A stretch of DNA of 64,000 nucleotides from contig CATNEN010000005.1 in NCBI GenBank assembly GCA_950097015.1, forward strand, positions 1,922,001 to 1,986,000. The letters run 5' to 3'. Made by a program: the position numbers and the translations under genes. Shown here one piece after another: positions 36,344-49,800 of this stretch. Within the stretch, counting starts at the first letter, position 1; the number at the start of each line of letters is the position of its first letter. The DNA is from Macrostomum hystrix. Its lineage: Eukaryota; Platyhelminthes; Macrostomidae. The notes beneath the pieces are model-generated. The model ran no database searches. It had not been told where the DNA came from and saw only the letters and a list, made by a program, of their open reading frames with translations.

Positions 36344-37822
36344 TTTCAAAAATGTTTTTAAATGTACAGCGAAAATTTCTTCAACTGTAAAAGATGAGAT
36401 TGTATCCGACGTTTTGGATTGCCTTTTATAGCTTTTCAAATGTCGGCCCTTTGGTACATATTTTATCCTAGCCAAAAAACTCGTTTCTTCCTACTTTTAG
36501 TGGCAGCGAAGAACTTTTTAAACTTTTTTGCTGGAAATTAGTTATAACTAAGTCGATCAGTGGTAGCATTATTGATAACCTAGACACGTTTTTAAAAGTT
36601 TTCTATATTTGTAGAGTAGTACAATATAATATACGACTGTTGTAAAATGGCATGCAGAGGACCCTCGATATCATCGCTGGAGGGTCAGTCAAATCGGACG
36701 CTTTGTAGACGCCATTTAGTTTTTAAAAAGTTCCTGACAAACCGCCCGCCGATAGTACTTTTTGTCATGCAGTCGAAGAGAAAGAGTATAGGGTGGCTTA
36801 AAGTTTGAGCACAGGACTCACTATAGCTGGTACGTATTTGCGCTCAGAAAACAAAACAGCTTGCGGATAAAATGCGACAACAGGCAGGCAGTTAGCTGCT
36901 ACCAAAGCTGGGAGAGGAACATTGAGGCAGCGATTCTCCCGCTCGCGTCAAATTCAAACAGCAGGCCAATATAGTTCATTTAATTATTAATGTGTCCAGT
37001 CAGCGCAATTTGCTCATGAACAGCTAAGAGAAGGGGTTACAGAGACAACGCAAAACTTGCTGGGAGAAATTCCAGAGAGACGCTTTTAAACTGAAGCGAC
37101 GCAGAAATTCAATTGCGTAGATTAGCCATCGCCTTGAAAGAATTCCATATTGCCTATTGTCTCGTACGTGCTACTGTCCCTACCGCAGCACAAGATCCTT
37201 CACACACGGCTTCAAGGGACCAATTGAGAACAACAACGCTGTTGCTTCATCTGAGTTACTCTCCAATTGTGTCTTAGAATCCTGATCTAGCTAGCTCAGC
37301 CACTAAAGCTTTTATATTTTCTTACCAAGGGCTGCCAAACGGAAGTCAGTGTTGGCCACGCCTAAATTTTGATAGACTAGGCGGAGACTGCAGCCGCACT
37401 GTGATTCGCTGGCCGTGGCTAGAGTGAGACCAAGAAACAGACAAGAGAGAGGTAGAGTGAGAGAAGCGAGAAGAGAAAGCGACAAAGTTTTGGCATTCTT
37501 TTAGTCTCGGAAATTTTTCGCAATGATTTTTTTTCATCTTTTTTAAGGACAAGTATTCTACCCCACACAACAGAACTTTAGCTCCGTTTCATACGCTGGT
37601 AGCTCATCGTCTGCTGAGAATATTAGGATAGCCTGTGTGGCTTCTGCTTTTTATTAAACTCAGGCTCAAGACCCACAATAGCTTGCGCCATATAACCAAG
37701 CCTGACCAGCCTCCACTGCTACCCGCCTGTGCCACTGGGTGAGAATTGATTGCAGCCTCACGAAAACAGCTATTAATTGAAACTGGAATACCAGACAAAC
37801 TGTGAGAGGTGACTTTGCCAAC
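36344..37822. promoter_or_regulatory. Head-to-head intergenic region, CLCA / cadherin
   Basis: The ATG codons of the minus-strand CLCA gene and the plus-strand cadherin are 1.48 kb apart, so both promoters should lie here. No TATA box or other element is convincing. Small GC-richer islands near 36,650-36,960 and 37,340-37,460 look like repeat remnants. Confidence 0.5.
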
Positions 37823-40800
37823 ATGGCTGGTTGGAAGTCAGCACTGCTGCTTCTAGTGGCACTGCTGCCAGCCTGCTTGATTATCACAGGTAAGCAAAGC
37901 ACTGTTTTTATTTCACTTGTCAACTTTGAAAGCATCCGCAGAATAAAAAGCAGGTCTGTATACTGCCTTCCAGTGCGCTCCCAGTGCAGCTCCGCGGGTG
38001 CGGTAGTGCTTTTCAGTGTGCCAGAGAACTCGTCTGTTGGTACAGTCGTCGGCAACTTCTCCCAGTCGGATGGGCCTAGTAATCCAGTGAGCGATATCGC
38101 TAGCAACGCAAACTACGAATGTTATTTCAGCGCCAATACAACTGGCATCTACATGGCCCGGGTGTTCGATCTAGAGAACCCGATTTCCTGCACTGGCGCG
38201 CTTATGACCCTATTAAGTACGACAATAGATGGCTTTTTGAACTGCCCTTCGACAAAAAGTCTATTGATCAACATTGTGACAGTTGACGAGTATGACCCGT
38301 ACTTTTTGAAGCCCGAGTACAGCTACAATGTTTCTGAGGTGCGTAGAAGTCGTTAAGTTATTGGCTCAATGAACATACCAATTGTTCCAGTGAGAGTCGA
38401 GAATCGAACCCACGACCTTCGAGTTGTGAGTCCGACGCTGCAACCACTAGGCTATAACCCTGTCTAAAATATTGAAAAGTATGAAAAGTATCAATCAACA
38501 ATGAAAGGCCCTCTTTAAAAAACGACAAATAATTACTAAAGTTACCGAATTTCAAGTGTGTAAACATTGCGCAAAAAAGTTCAGTAAAAGAAAAATTATT
38601 CGATGCTTTAATTTTCGGTCAATTCTTGCAGGCAGAAGCAGTTGGTTCAGCAATATTCACCTTCAAGGGCCAAGTGACAGATCGTGATTACGGGGCAGAC
38701 AATACCTACACTTTTGCACTTGTAGTGAGTGAACGCATTTTACATTACACATGCAGAGTTTGCTGCTGCTGATCTTTAATCTACTCAGATAAACTTTTTG
38801 TAATACATAGAATTAGAACGCTCAGCAAACAATCTTTTACTTCGTTAGAACACTTCGGCTGGTGCCAGCATGTTCAGCACATCCTTAAGCGAGGGTGTGA
38901 CAGCAGGTGTTCTGCGAATACAGAGACAATTGGACTACGACGCAGGTCCTGACCACAGGGAGTACAGGCTCAATTTGTCCGCAACAGACAATTCTAGAAA
39001 GGTGGCTTACACCAGCGTCGTGATTAGGGTATTGGACTTTGACGACCTCAGTCCACGTTTCACGCAGGACATTTATCGGCTGTCTTTTATGGAGAATGTG
39101 AGTACCTACCAGCTGGCCTTGCCTTAAAACTTGTAGCAACCTTACAGCATCTTTACAGTAGAGGGAGATCAAGGGGGAAATAACAATAATTGCAGGAGGG
39201 CTGCGGGCAATGGCACATCATTTGGTGACACTAGACCCGCAGCCAGCGAGGAGGCAATTCTGCCCATTTCGCTGACTCCTGAGCACACACGCACACAGAT
39301 AACGAACGCAGGCATACGCTCACACAGGTGTGTACATCTGCCCTGACTTTCTCATCGTCAGGCAGTGTACACTTCACTGTGCCTTGGAGGTTGGCCCTCA
39401 AGGGCGTAAATTGCACGACAAGCCCTCAAGCCTTCTATCCGCGGCTGCGCCCCAAATGAATGAGGCCTCGCCGTGGAATCTGGCTAAAGGTTTAGTGCAA
39501 GAGTCGACCCGTTTCACTACTTAATCCACTTTGATCAGAGATTAGACAGAAACTGGGGTGAGATTAGATAAAAACTGGGGGTGAGATTAGATAGAAACTG
39601 GGGTGAGATTAGATAAAAACTGGGGTGAGATTAGATATAAAATTGGGTGAGATAAGACAAACTGGGGTGAGATTAGATAAAAACTGGGGTGAGATTAGAT
39701 AGAAACTGGCGTGAGATTAGATAAAAACTGGGGTGAGATTAGATAGAAACTGGGGTGAGATTAGAGATAAACTTGGGTGAGATAAGACAAACTGGGGTGA
39801 GATTATAAAGAAACTGGGGTGAGATTATAAAGAAACTGGGGTGAGATTAGATAAAAACTGGGGTGAGATTAGATCTATAGAAACTGGGGTGAGATTAGAT
39901 AAAAACTGGGGTGAGATTAGATAGAAACTGGGGTGAGATTAGATAAAAACTGGGGTGAGATTATAAAGAAACTGGGGTGAGATTAGATAAAAACTGGGGT
40001 GAGATTATAAAGAAACTGGGGTGAGATTAGATAAAAACTGGGGTGAGATTATAAAGAAACTGGGGTGAGATTAGATAAAAACTGGGGTGAGATTATAAAG
40101 AAACTGGGGTGAGATTAGATAAAAACTGGGGTGAGATTATAAAGAAACTGAGGTGAGATTAGATAGAAACTGGGGTGAGATTAGATAGAAACTGGGGTGA
40201 GATTAGAGATAAACTTGGGTGAGATAAGACAAACTGGGGTGAGATTAGATAAAAACTGGGGTGAGATTAGATAAAAACTGGGGTGAGATTAGAAAGAAAC
40301 TGGGGTGAGATTAGAAAGAAACTGGGGTGAGATTAGAAAGAAACTGGGGTGAGATTAGAAAGAAACTGGGATGAGATTAGAATCGCTGAATGTCTCGATG
40401 ATGTTGACTCGGAAAGGCTTAGAAAGTGAGTTCACCGTAAAGGGCGGAAAATGTCGATAACTAATGGTGAACTTTCATTAAAATCGGTGATTCGGTTTGG
40501 GAGCTATCGTGAATTAGTCTGTGCATGGCTATTTAACACCCAGTCTTTCTCTAGGGCAGGGGTCGGCAACCTTATATACCCCGCGGGCTAAAGAGAGAAT
40601 CTTAAAGACGACGGCGGGCCGCATGAAGAAAGGGGAGAGATGAGACCACAGATACTATAATAACTGTTATTATAGTTATTATAGTATCTGTGGATGAGAC
40701 ACAGGAGAGATCAGACAGGTGAGAGATGAGACGGGGGAGATAAGACGCAAGAGAGATGAGACAGGGGAGAGATGAAAAAGGGTAGAGATGAGACAGGGGA

Positions 40801-43800
40801 GAGATGAAAAAGGGTAGAGATGAGACAGGGGAGAGATAAGACAGGGAGAGATGAGATAGGGGAGAGATAAGACAGGGAGAGATGAGATAGGGGAGAGATG
40901 AGACAGGGGAGAGATAAGACAGGAGAGAGGTGAGACAGGGGAGAGATGAGACAGTGGAGAGGTGAGACAGGGGAGAGATGAGACAGGGGAGAGATAAGAC
41001 AGGAGAGAGGTGAGACAGGGGAGAGATGAGACAGGGGAGAGATAAGACAGGAGAGAGATAAGACAGGGGAGAGATGAGACAGGGGAGAGATAAGACAGGG
41101 GAGAGATGAGATAGGGGAGAGATGAGACAGGGGAGAGATAAGACAGGAGAGAGATAAGACAGGGGAGAGATGAGACAGTGGAGAGGTGAGACAGGGGAGA
41201 GATGAGACAGGGGAGAGATAAGACAGGAGAGAGGTGAGACAGGGGAGAGATGAGACAGGGGAGAGGTGAGACAGGGGAGAGATGAGACAGTGGAGAGATA
41301 AGACAGGGGAGAGGTAAGACAGGGGAGAGATGAGATAGGGTGTACTGTAGAGTAGGTGTTAGGAGGAGCTAAGGGCCGGATTTGGGAGCTTCGAGGGCCG
41401 CATCTGGCCCGCGGGCCGGAGGTTGCCGACCCCTGCTCTAGGGGGAAACATAGCGCGCTATTTCTATTGTTATAAAGTACGTTCCAACTAACACATTTTC
41501 AGGAAACTAGTACGATCAATGTTTCACTGCCGACTGTGCCCAGACTGGCAGCGTACGACAGGGACACTGGCATCAACCAGGCTATCGAATACAGCATCCA
41601 GTCTGGTGAGAGCAAGGCAAACTCGGTTGGAACAGCAAAGCTGTATATTATAAAGCTGTATTTGTAACATCAATAAAACGTGCGAAAAAAAATAATTTTT
41701 CATTTTCAGTATCTTCACCTCAACTGAGTTCCGGTGGGGTAGTCTATTTGGCTTAAAAAAAATTTTGTTTTATCCGGAGAAAGTTAATTTTCTTTTTTCT
41801 TTTTTTATCTTACATATTTGGAAAAAATACAGTTGCTATTTAAATATCTCGTTACAGTTAGTATTGTTTAATTAAGAATATGTTGCTAAAATTAATTTAT
41901 ATGTGTTTCTTTGTTTAATTTCACCCCTGCAGGTTCTGACCTTGGTGGTCAGTCATTCCTGCTGATTAATGCAAGCTCTGGCGAGTTACAGGTGACTCGA
42001 ATCATTGACAGGGAGACGCTGATCACGAATGAAATCCTTGTGCAGGTCAAGGTGAGTGAAATTCAAAGCTTTGTTGGGGTACTGGATGTACAGTAGCTGA
42101 AATTCATTAAGGTACTGGGGTGGAGTAGATGAGTTGGTAGAGCGGCCTAAAATGTTTACCTCTCGCACCAAGGTCCCGGAGCTCGATTCCGCGGCGAGGC
42201 CACATTTATTTTGGGCGCAGCCGCGGAGAGAAGGCTTGGGGCCTTGTCGTGCAATTTACGCCCTTGAGGGCCAACCTCCAAGGCACACTGAGAGTGTACA
42301 CTGCCTGACGATTAGAATTTCAGGGACGATGCACACGCCAGTTTGTGTATATGCGTGTGTGCTCAGGAGTCAGCGAAATGGGCAGAATTGCCTCCTCGCT
42401 GGATGCGGGTCTAGTGTCACCAAATTATGTGCCATTGCGCGCGGCCCTCCTGCGATTAAAAATAATATTATTAAAAAACGAAACTCGTCATCTGCCTAGT
42501 AAAGGCCAGTAACACTAACCTGTGAGCTATGCTATCCCGGCAGGCGCTTTTCAGTGTGCGTTAGGATTTCAAGCATTCCAAAATTTAGCATCTCGACTTG
42601 AACTCTATTGTTTACAACAGAAAGAAGGTCTCTGGCTCTTTTGAGCACGTACAGACATTGTGAAAGCTATAACTCTGACCCCACCCATTCAGTTTTGTTG
42701 CTAAATTTAGCTGCTCAAAAAACTACAATGGACAATTTTTTAAAATACGAGCTGCTTATTGCAAGGGCCATTGTATGCGAAGTTGAAATAAGTTAGTCAT
42801 TTAGTCATTGGTTTTAGTTTTGCTTAACCTTAAAACTGCAGTATTTCTTGGAGTGCCTTAAAATAAAATCAAAGATGGTCAAACTAAGTTCCGAATAAAT
42901 TGAGAGTAAACTTATGCGACACTCAAATTCGGACACTCAAAATCTGAATTGGCTGGATTTTTTAAACAGAATTCGACTCGTACATTCCACAGGCCTACCA
43001 AACTGATAAGCCGGACACGCGAATCGCACTGGCCACTGTCATCGTGACGGTGCTGGATAAAAATGACAATGCACCCCTGGTCTCGCCAGCCTCTGTTGCT
43101 GCTAGCATCGCTGAGAACTCTGCGTTTGGCACCTACGTCACCAGACTCACTGTTAGCGACAGGGACCTGGTGAGACGCTTGGACTATGAATGCGAGCTTT
43201 GTTAACAGCAGAAAGGCTGTTAATCCGGGATTCTATGAATCGGGGATTCTATGAATCGGGGATTCTATGAATCGGGGATTCTATGAATCGGGGATTCTAT
43301 GTATCGGGGATTCTATGAATCGGGGATTCTATGAATCGGGGATTCTATGAATCGGGGATTCTATGAATCGGGGATTCTATGAATCGGGGATTCTATGAAT
43401 CGGGGATTCTATGAATCGGGGATTCTATGAATCGGGGATTCTATGAATCGGGGATTCTATGAATCGGGGATTCTATGAATCGGGGATTCTATGAATCGGG
43501 GATTCTATGAATCGGGGATTCTATGAATCGGGGATTCTATGAATCGGGGATTCTATGAATCGGGGATTCTATGAATCGGGGATTCTATGAATCGGGGATT
43601 CTATGAATCGGGGATTCTATGAATCGGGGATTCTATGAATCGGGGATTCTATGTATCGGGGATTCTATGAATCGGGGATTCTATGTATCGGGGATTCTAT
43701 GAATCGGGGATTCTATGAATCGGGGATTCTATGAATCGGGGATTCTATGAATCGGGGATTCTATGAATCGGGGATTCTATGAATCGGGGATTCTATGAAT

Positions 43801-46800
43801 CGGGGATTCTATGAATCGGGGATTCTATGAATCGGGGATTCTATGAATCGGGGATTCTATGAATCGGGGATTCTATGAATCGGGGATTCTATGAATCGGG
43901 GATTCTATGTGGGCAGAAATTTTGTGGGCAGAAGATGATGCCAATATTGGTATTGTTTGTCACCAGACTACTCGACGAGAATCGTTGAAAATCTCGACAA
44001 TGCCCCTGTGTTGTGATTCTGGAAGTTATTTTATCGTATAGAGCGGAAAATTTTAGCCCATGTTCTGGATTTTTATGGCGATGGTTGAATATTTTGGGAG
44101 ATATGGAAACTAGGAAAATGTGGGTATTTTAAATTTTTCGTGGTCTTTTAACTCTTAATGAAAATAAAGTGCCGAATTCTGGTCGAAAAATGTCTTCTTT
44201 GCCCTAATTTTACGACATTCCTTTTAAGTCAAAGCAGTACGCTTAACACCTGCATTACTAATTACTTGCAAGATTTTAGCGGAGCCAAAATGATGCAGCA
44301 CCTAGACATTGTTCAATAACAGAAGCTTTTTGTTCTCAAACAGAAATTTGTATCTTTATTTATAGGCTGAAGAAAGATTAGCAGATTTAGGCGCAGAAGC
44401 AACTTAGAAGCCGCTAAAGACTTTCATCATAATGCTACATTTCCAAATTACTCAGGATTGTGTGCTAGCAGAAAGCTTTACTCTAATCAAAGCCAAAATT
44501 ATATATTCTTTCCATTCCAGAACTCAACGTCGGGATTCTTCATTTTAGATCCCAGAGGGGCATTCCAGATAGACTCAGTCACTGGGGTAGTGACCGTGCT
44601 CAACTCTAGCACCCTGGACAGGGAGACAACTGCGGTGTTCACATTTCAGGTGAGAGCGAGTGTTTGAGCACCCAAGGTTCTCGAATCTGCGGCGAGAACT
44701 CATTTAATTTGAGGCGCAGCCGCGGACAGAATGCTTGAAGGTTAATAAAAAAATGCAGGAGGGCTGCGGGCAATGGCGCATGATTTGGTGACACTAGACC
44801 CGCAGCCATCGAGGAGACAATTCTGCCCATTCCGCTGACTCCTGAGCACGCACGCACACAATTGACGTACAATTGACGCCCATGTGGGCCAACCCCCATG
44901 TCACAGGGAGAGTGTACACTTCATTTGTAATACGAAACTCAAGATTTTAAAGAAATATCGAACGCAAGAAATGCAACTTCCCTACTCAGTTCTAATATTC
45001 TCTGCATCGATCGCTTGAGCCAGTGCTAGCTGCTGGAACAGCAAAATCACAAAAAACTGCCGGTCTACAACTAGCCATGGCGGGGTAGCGGGGAGAAAAA
45101 ACCCAACCGGAGAGGGTAAAACTCAGATTCCGGAAGACGCCCACTGCGCGTTTCTATGGCAACCGTGTCTGCAGTTAGAGGGATTACGTGGCTAGTATAG
45201 GCTGGCGAGCAATGTGAGACATTACAGTTTAGAAACTAACAAAATGAGTAGATTTTTGTAGGAAAAATTGATTGTGTCCATTTCAGTCCCTCAATTATCC
45301 CATTGTCTGAATTATAGCGTAATCAGCCATTACTATGCTAGCTATAGCTTGAACAAGTTGAGTACATATGTACTTTATTAAGTTGAAGCACATGCACACC
45401 CTACGTACCTAACAAATTATTTAAGCAACTATTGTACCATATATTAATTTCTAGTCTCCTCTAATGAAAAGCTTTCTATGACAAACGGAATCATAACATT
45501 GCTTGACACATCTGAAAAAAAATTAGGTTACAACTAAAATAAAATAAGCTTACTATTAATTACTCTTGCTACTAGATTCCACTAAGTCAGTGCAATCGGA
45601 GAACATTGATAATTAGTGGATGCAGAGTAGTAACTTAAAACAATTGTCACCTATCACTCCTTTGAGTTGGTAATGCTTAAGCACTTTATGATCTCTCTAA
45701 TTTTGTACTTTATGATCGACAAAACACATTCTAAATATGATCATAAAATATTGCTTTCCTGGTAGAATTCCGGTTCATAGAATCCCCGATTCATAGAATC
45801 CCCGATTCATAGAATCCCCGATTCATAGAATCCCCGATTCATAGAATCCCCGATTCATAGAATCCCCGATTCATAGAATCCCCGATTCATAGAATCCCGG
45901 ATTCATAGAATAGCGAGTCAGTCTGAAAAAATAAACAGGGACAATAAAGGGCAGTGATCGCAATTTTAATCATGAATTTTACATGCCTAGTCCTTTGAGT
46001 ATTGGAATGTTGTGGGTGGAATGTTTTGGGTTCAGTGTGACTCATTTGGAGCACAGAAGCTCAAGGCTGTCATTAATTTAGTAGCAGCATGGTCAATGTG
46101 CAGTGAAAGTCTAACTTTAACTAAAATTGTATACCGATCTGGGCTGGTATTGTGAACGCGAGAATCAAAGCAATCCTGAAATCCCGCACAGGTCTTTGCC
46201 AGAGAGCTGTACACAGCCGAGCAGTTTTTCAGCAACAATGTGACAGTAACAATCCAGCTGACTGACGTCAACGACAACAGCCCCCAGTTCGGACAATCGT
46301 CGTATGTGTTCAACGTGTCAGAGGCTGCCCCAAACGACACACTGCTTGGCAATGTTAGTCGATTAACATACTTTTTGATAAAAAAGTTTATTTCGCTCGT
46401 AATACTGTTGAATCTTACAACGACCTCCGCTCCAGGTGAGCGCCACAGACCTCGACGCTGGCTTAAACGGCCAGGTAAAAATTTCTCTTTCTTTCGCGTC
46501 TGACAACGGCCTCTCCGTGATGTACATCGATCCGGACTCTGGAGCTCTACGGCTCCGTGCACTGCTAACCTCGAACGCGGCCTTCATATCCTCTTATCAA
46601 CTGGTTGTCACGGCGACCGACCAAGCCTCGGTGGAGAAGGACCGTCGAAGCAACCTGGCTCTGGTGCGAGTCAATGTGCTCAGCGCTTCCGTGTCGCCGC
46701 CAGTGTTTGCGCCGACATTTTTTACGGCAAGCGTCACCGAGGCTGCTCCGGTGGGCACTGAGGTGCTGCGACTCACGGTAAGTCACGGTATTCTTTCTAG

Positions 46801-49800
46801 CGGCATTTTTGTCTATGGCTCAATCCAATCCAATCCTATCCTACTTACGTTTTGGTTTGTTTGATTTGTCTTCTTCACTTAAAAAAGTGAAATTGTGACT
46901 ATTCTCTGACAAAAACTTTTCGAAGTTTCAACGGTTGGTGCTATACTTATTCCAAGTGAACTTATATGAAGTGGACCTCGTTTTCAACGTCTCTGTGGTA
47001 CTAACTGCACAATTGTGCTTCTCGTACAACATACTAAAAGACCAAAACTATGGGACTGAGTGTTTAAAATATTAATGTGCCCCGAATTTAGTCTTGTGCG
47101 TACTTCTTAATTAATTAGTCCACGTTTATTTTTTTAAAGGTCACTTCAGAATTTCTCAATCCAATTTCCTTCTATTAAACTGCGCTTTTTAGGCCACACT
47201 GAAATATCCTGGAACTGTGTTAACATACTCGCTGCTGAACACAACTGGCAGCGAAAAATTTAGCGTCGTGTCACAGTCAAATGAGTAAGAAATACGCGTG
47301 CTGTTTGATGCGTAAATTGTTTAGAAAGCGAATCATTTCGAGTGCACACTCACCAATACTTTACTAAAATACTACAATGTTCCGTAAATCATTATAGAGG
47401 GTTCTTGAGAATTTCTTCCGGCTTGGACCGCGAGACTGTAGGGTTCTACAACCTCACGGCTGTTGTGACCGACGGAACACTGGTAAGAACCAGAAGTTTT
47501 GGCATCAGATCAGCAAATAATTCTAAATACATCCCATTGATTGATAGTCTTGAAAGCTTTTTGAGTATATCGCAAGCAGAAACCAGTAGAAAATATACCA
47601 ACTGACTAGCAATGGTCAAAAGTAGTGCGTTGGACCACTTGCCTCAACTTTGGCCTAAGTATTAGTAAAGGATGCGTCCCTTTGTACAGCTGAAGTGGGA
47701 GGTCAACTCTCGCTAGGTTGTTAATTTTACTACAGTCAAATCTAAAAAAATGAGACTGAGTGTTTACTTTAAACCATCGCCCATCGTTTTTAAAATGCAC
47801 ATCAGAACGCCACTGCACCGGTTTTCATCACTGTGCTAGACTATAACGACCAGACGCCACAGTTCAACCAGCCGTCTTTCAACTTCACGGTGACGGAGAA
47901 CCAGCTCGCGCCGGTTGCGCTGGGTGGCGCTGTGATGTACGCTACGGACGCCGACCAACCAGGGACGCCAAATTCAGCTATTCAATATTTTCTTCTGGGA
48001 GCCGTGGCAGACACGTACTTCAGCGTGAACGCAACCACAGGCGAGCTTTTTACCAAGGCTGCGTTAGATCGAGAGGCCTCACCTGCCGGCTTCACATTCT
48101 CGGTGATGGCTCGCGATGGCGGCCTGCCGCCCCTTTCATCGACCGTTGAAATTCGTGTCGCGATTGGCGACGTTAATGACAATGCACCAGAATTTGATAC
48201 AGCAACGATTGCGACGGCCAATGTGGCCTTGGTTGAGAAGGGCACATACAACAACTTTTTACAGTTGAGGGTGAGTAGTTTCATGACTTTTCTGGAAAAA
48301 CTCGAATAAACTCGAATTAAATAACTACGTTAAGATGTCAGGTGTCGAAGTGTTAGCGCGCACTTTATAGAAGGGTGGAAGATGGCGGAATTCTCCTTGG
48401 TTTCCGCTCCTATTCGACCATTAGGACAGGTGTAAGGGTCAATGAGGTCAACTCTCTTAGTCCACATCTTCCCTTTGGCTTGGGTCTGACCATGATTGGC
48501 TCTGGTATCCATTAAGTAAATTATCAAAAACTTGACTACTTTATTAGACAATTTCGCCTCTCTTCGTTGCAGTTTACTGACGCAGATTTGGGCTCCAATC
48601 GAGACAGCCTGTTCGCTCTGGTTCCTTCTACAACTCTCAGTGGTGCTTTTGTAATCAATTCGACAAACGGCTTTCTCTCATCAACTGTGCCATTAACTAA
48701 AGCTCTATTTGGTAACTCCACTCGGCACAATATCACTGTGATGGTGTACAACTTGCAGCCATTGGTAAACTTTACTGGTAGAAACAATACCTTCGATGTT
48801 GTCATCAGCCTGCTCGATGCGAACGACAATCGTCCAATTTTTATTCAACGCACATTCGACGCTACGGTGCCCGAAGATCTGGCTGTTGGACGCGTGGTCG
48901 CATCTTCGATTGCCAATGATCTGGACACAACGCCACCCTATTCAACCATCGTTTATAACATCACAAGTGGAAATGAGCTTAACAAATTTCGTCTGGCCTC
49001 TGATACCGGAACATTGACGCTATGGCAGGCGTTGAACTACGATGAGCCGGATCGCAATCGGATTTTTAATTTGCAGGTGAGATTTGACAACAAAATTTTG
49101 GGATCGGCGACACAGGTAGGCGGCCCGAGGCCGGTACTTAAAACTCCCCGAGAGAACAAAGGTGCACAAAGGTGCACACGCATCTACATAAATGCACGTC
49201 CCCTGTGTGTCTAACTCGCTTTTTACTTACAGCGCAACGCACACAAGCAAGCTCAGTTATTATAAATTTAAAATAAAAAAATATAATCAGTGCCGTTTTT
49301 AACTAGCATACTATTGTCTACTCATTTACGCGAAGCTACATCGAAAAATAATGAAGCTTAGCTCAGATGATCATGCCAGTGATTGTACTAGAAGAAAATT
49401 CAACTCAACTGTGCGGCTGTTGCAAAAACAATTGCATGCCACCTGAAAGAGATTAAGGCGCGCGTTGTGCTTTCCAGAGCCTCATCTTGAGAACTGAGAA
49501 TTGGCCTTGCTGGGCCGATGACTGACAAATCGATGCTAAAAATCGATCCAGACTTCAGGCTTATAGATGCCTCCTCAGAACTGGGGTTGTTAAGGGATCG
49601 CTTAGTTGAATAATTCAACAAACAATTCTGCCTGTAAACTATAGCCTAGTGCTCAGAGCAGTTGAGCAACTCCACATTGAAATGTAGACAAAGCGCAATG
49701 GTACTCTCGCCTTTTTGCAGATTGTGGCCTACAATCCTGTGCGAGAGGCCGGCAGTTTTCGTTTCAACGACACGGCACAAATTATAATTAACGTCATTGA

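Larger units (their letters stand above)
40557..41435. mobile_element. Non-autonomous hAT element with internal minisatellite
   Basis: An 879-bp element flanked by perfect 8-bp duplications CTCTAGGG (40,549-40,556 and 41,436-41,443). Ends are exact inverted repeats CAGGGGTCGGCAACCT, the terminus typical of Charlie/MER-like hAT transposons, followed by imperfect GC-rich extension. There is no transposase; most of the interior is a 16-bp minisatellite. It lies in cadherin intron 4. Confidence 0.92.
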
